Source: Solirubrobacteraceae bacterium
Lineage (GTDB): Bacteria; Actinomycetota; Thermoleophilia; Solirubrobacterales; Solirubrobacteraceae
Direction: 5' to 3'
Assembly: GCA_025451035.1 (NCBI GenBank)
Contig: JANWLE010000089.1
Span: forward strand, 1-35,323
DNA: 35,323 nucleotides
This document shows, piece after piece, positions 34,267 to 35,323 of this stretch. The notes beneath the pieces are model-generated. The model was not told the origin of the DNA. It searched no databases and saw only the letters and a program-made list of their open reading frames with translations. The number at the start of each line of letters is the position of its first letter. Position 1 is the first letter of the stretch. A program made the translations under genes and the position numbers.

Positions 34267-34986
34267 CTATTTGCCGAGAACCGGATCGCGCAACCGCTGT
34301 GTGCTCGTGCCGCCAGCGGTGACGACTTCTGCCGCGACGACCGGCTGCAAGTCAGGCCAGAAGGCAAGGAACCAGCCTTCCGCGATGGCTGCCGAGACGT
34401 GCTTGCCGCTTTCAAGCACGAACCGGATAGCCGTGACGCCCGAGCCTACGCGGCCCGCGGCGTACATGAACGGCTTTTCGTCGTGGGCTCGCGAGAATCC
34501 GAACGAGAGGGCTCCGATCTGGTTGGCTGGGACATTGACCGTGAGCGCGCTCGGCGAATCCCCACCGATGCTCGACGGGCGGGGAGATTCCGGTCCCATC
34601 AGGCAATCCGAGTCGGTGCTGCCGTCCGTCAAGAACACCAGCGTGTAAGGGCCGCTCGTATCGGCAAGGACGACCTGCAGTTCCCCATGGGACGCGGCTG
34701 ACCGCCGCCCATGCGTATGGCGCTTCTTGCCCTTTTTGCGTGAGTGCTTACGCGAGGTACGGCCCTGAGCCTGGGTCCGTTGCAGCGGAAACAGCTGTTC
34801 GGCGGTTTCGTCAGACCTCGCTACTTCAATCCTGCAGATTTCTTCCGCCGCAGCCACCTGGTCGCTTGAGCCCAGCGCCGCTTGGGCGCCGCTGTCATAC
34901 GCGAGGATCCCCAGCGCAGTTGTGCTGACAGCCGCGACAGCGACAAACCAGCGCCGCGCCAGCCCCATCTTGGCCTGTCTGATCAT
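34267..34986 (-). CDS. Exported paralogue of the anti-sigma outer domain (protein B)
   Basis: The 239-residue protein starts MIRQAKMGLARRW, then a hydrophobic helix (about 12-30) ending near SGAQAALG. This is a signal peptide or anchor. The mature part matches protein A's outer domain. Conserved are Cys51 (EEICRIEV) and Cys128 (TDSDCLMGP), VVLADTSGPYTLVF, GRVGSGVTAIRFVL, and GWFLAFWP (204-211). Between the Cys-bearing segment and the first strand it adds a Lys/Arg/His-rich stretch (about 74-97, GRTSRKHSRKKGKKRHTHGR) absent from A. ATG 34986 has an excellent AAAAGGAGAG Shine-Dalgarno. Function unknown; it may compete with or feed the sensor A. Confidence 0.7.
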   Translation of the reverse strand: MIRQAKMGLARRWFVAVAAVSTTALGILAYDSGAQAALGSSDQVAAAEEICRIEVARSDETAEQLFPLQRTQAQGRTSRKHSRKKGKKRHTHGRRSAASHGELQVVLADTSGPYTLVFLTDGSTDSDCLMGPESPRPSSIGGDSPSALTVNVPANQIGALSFGFSRAHDEKPFMYAAGRVGSGVTAIRFVLESGKHVSAAIAEGWFLAFWPDLQPVVAAEVVTAGGTSTQRLRDPVLGK

Positions 34987-35323
34987 GACCTCTCTCCTTT
35001 TCGGTATGTGATGTGTCGTTGGTCGACCATGCAGGTCGCGACACGCTGCTGTCGCCGCGCTTGATCAAGCCCGCAAAACACACGACCGCGTGCTCTCGGC
35101 GGTCGCAAGCCGACTGCGATGAGGTAGCAGTGAACGGTTAGCTCAACTGCACCTGTCCTCCTGTTGGGGCTAGCCGCGAAGCGCTCACGCCCTGCCTGTG
35201 TTCGCGCGCTAGGTCGGCAGGCGCCATTCCCCGGGTCTTGTTTGAAATTGATCATGCCACTCCGTTAAACCCCCCTTGGATGCAGAAAGGTTGAGCGCCA
35301 CTAGCCCGCCGCCGACAGCCATC
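34987..35323. promoter_or_regulatory. Leader and upstream region of protein B; no convincing gene
   Basis: In 337 nt I see no coding frame with normal codon use. A small minus ORF at 35209-35322 is open to the window edge but reads poorly. Close to protein B, the palindrome TGGTCGACCA (35020-35029) lies within a larger dyad GTGTCG (35013-35018) / CGACAC (35039-35044). These would suit an operator or the promoter of the B gene. No TANNNT -10 box is spaced to the ATG, consistent with use of an alternative sigma factor. Confidence 0.4.

Noticed and set aside
34983-35255. Minus-strand 90-residue ORF upstream of protein B
   Set aside because: Composition is unlike a protein family, and it overlaps the clear Shine-Dalgarno and start of protein B.
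35209-35322. Minus-strand ORF open to the right edge of the window (end of a neighbouring gene?)
   Set aside because: The codons after the first dozen are AT-ending and no motif is visible. The upstream part is outside the window, so it cannot be judged.

Overview
The window is high-GC DNA carrying mostly housekeeping genes. The gene order is tig-clpP-clpX / valS-folC / ndk-maf / mreB-mreC-mreD-mrdA-rodA / rng-rplU-rpmA / obgE-proB-proA-nadD-rsfS. Together with GTG/TTG starts, SigE-type ECF sigma factors and a Crp/Fnr regulator of a type I associate with deep-branching Actinobacteria, this points to a rod-shaped member of the Thermoleophilia (Solirubrobacterales-like). That assignment is inferred from gene content and protein style; no rRNA is present to confirm it. 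No tRNA, rRNA, insertion sequence, prophage or CRISPR array was seen.

Layout. 1-135 is the 3' end of a probable IclR-type regulator. 270-2595 holds a GT-C membrane glycosyltransferase convergent with a LysR regulator. The LysR gene is divergent from a universal-stress protein (2713-3390). 3387-3566 (minus) is a 59-codon gene squeezed between usp and tig. 3666-7199 is the proteostasis block: trigger factor, ClpP, ClpX. Two lineage-type hypotheticals (7258-8163) precede valS and folC (8230-12179). A 40-residue membrane protein follows folC immediately (12180-12302), then a PLDc_N-like/zinc-ribbon membrane protein, ndk and maf. 14310-20462 is the complete elongasome cluster (mreBCD, PBP2, RodA). 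20576-28095 covers RNase G/E, ribosomal proteins L21 and L27, ObgE and proline synthesis (proB, proA), interrupted by a reverse-strand SDR gene. nadD and rsfS follow, then a coiled-coil/winged-helix protein.

29702-34986 is an all-minus accessory block. In transcription order it contains a secreted or membrane-anchored protein (B), an ECF sigma factor, and a single-pass anti-sigma-like protein (A) whose external domain is a clear paralogue of B. A Crp/Fnr regulator with no visible start, a CYTH-domain protein and a multi-span membrane protein come next. The sigma/A/B trio is the best candidate for an undescribed signalling system: A and B share two positionally conserved cysteines and a common outer domain, and B adds a polybasic insert.

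Regulation. Many genes have a TANNNT -10 box 6-11 nt upstream of the start codon and no Shine-Dalgarno sequence, which predicts (near-)leaderless mRNAs. Internal operon genes instead use ATGA/GTGA/TTGA stop-start overlaps or clear Shine-Dalgarno sites. Several strong inverted repeats lie in leaders or after stop codons and lack U-tracts.
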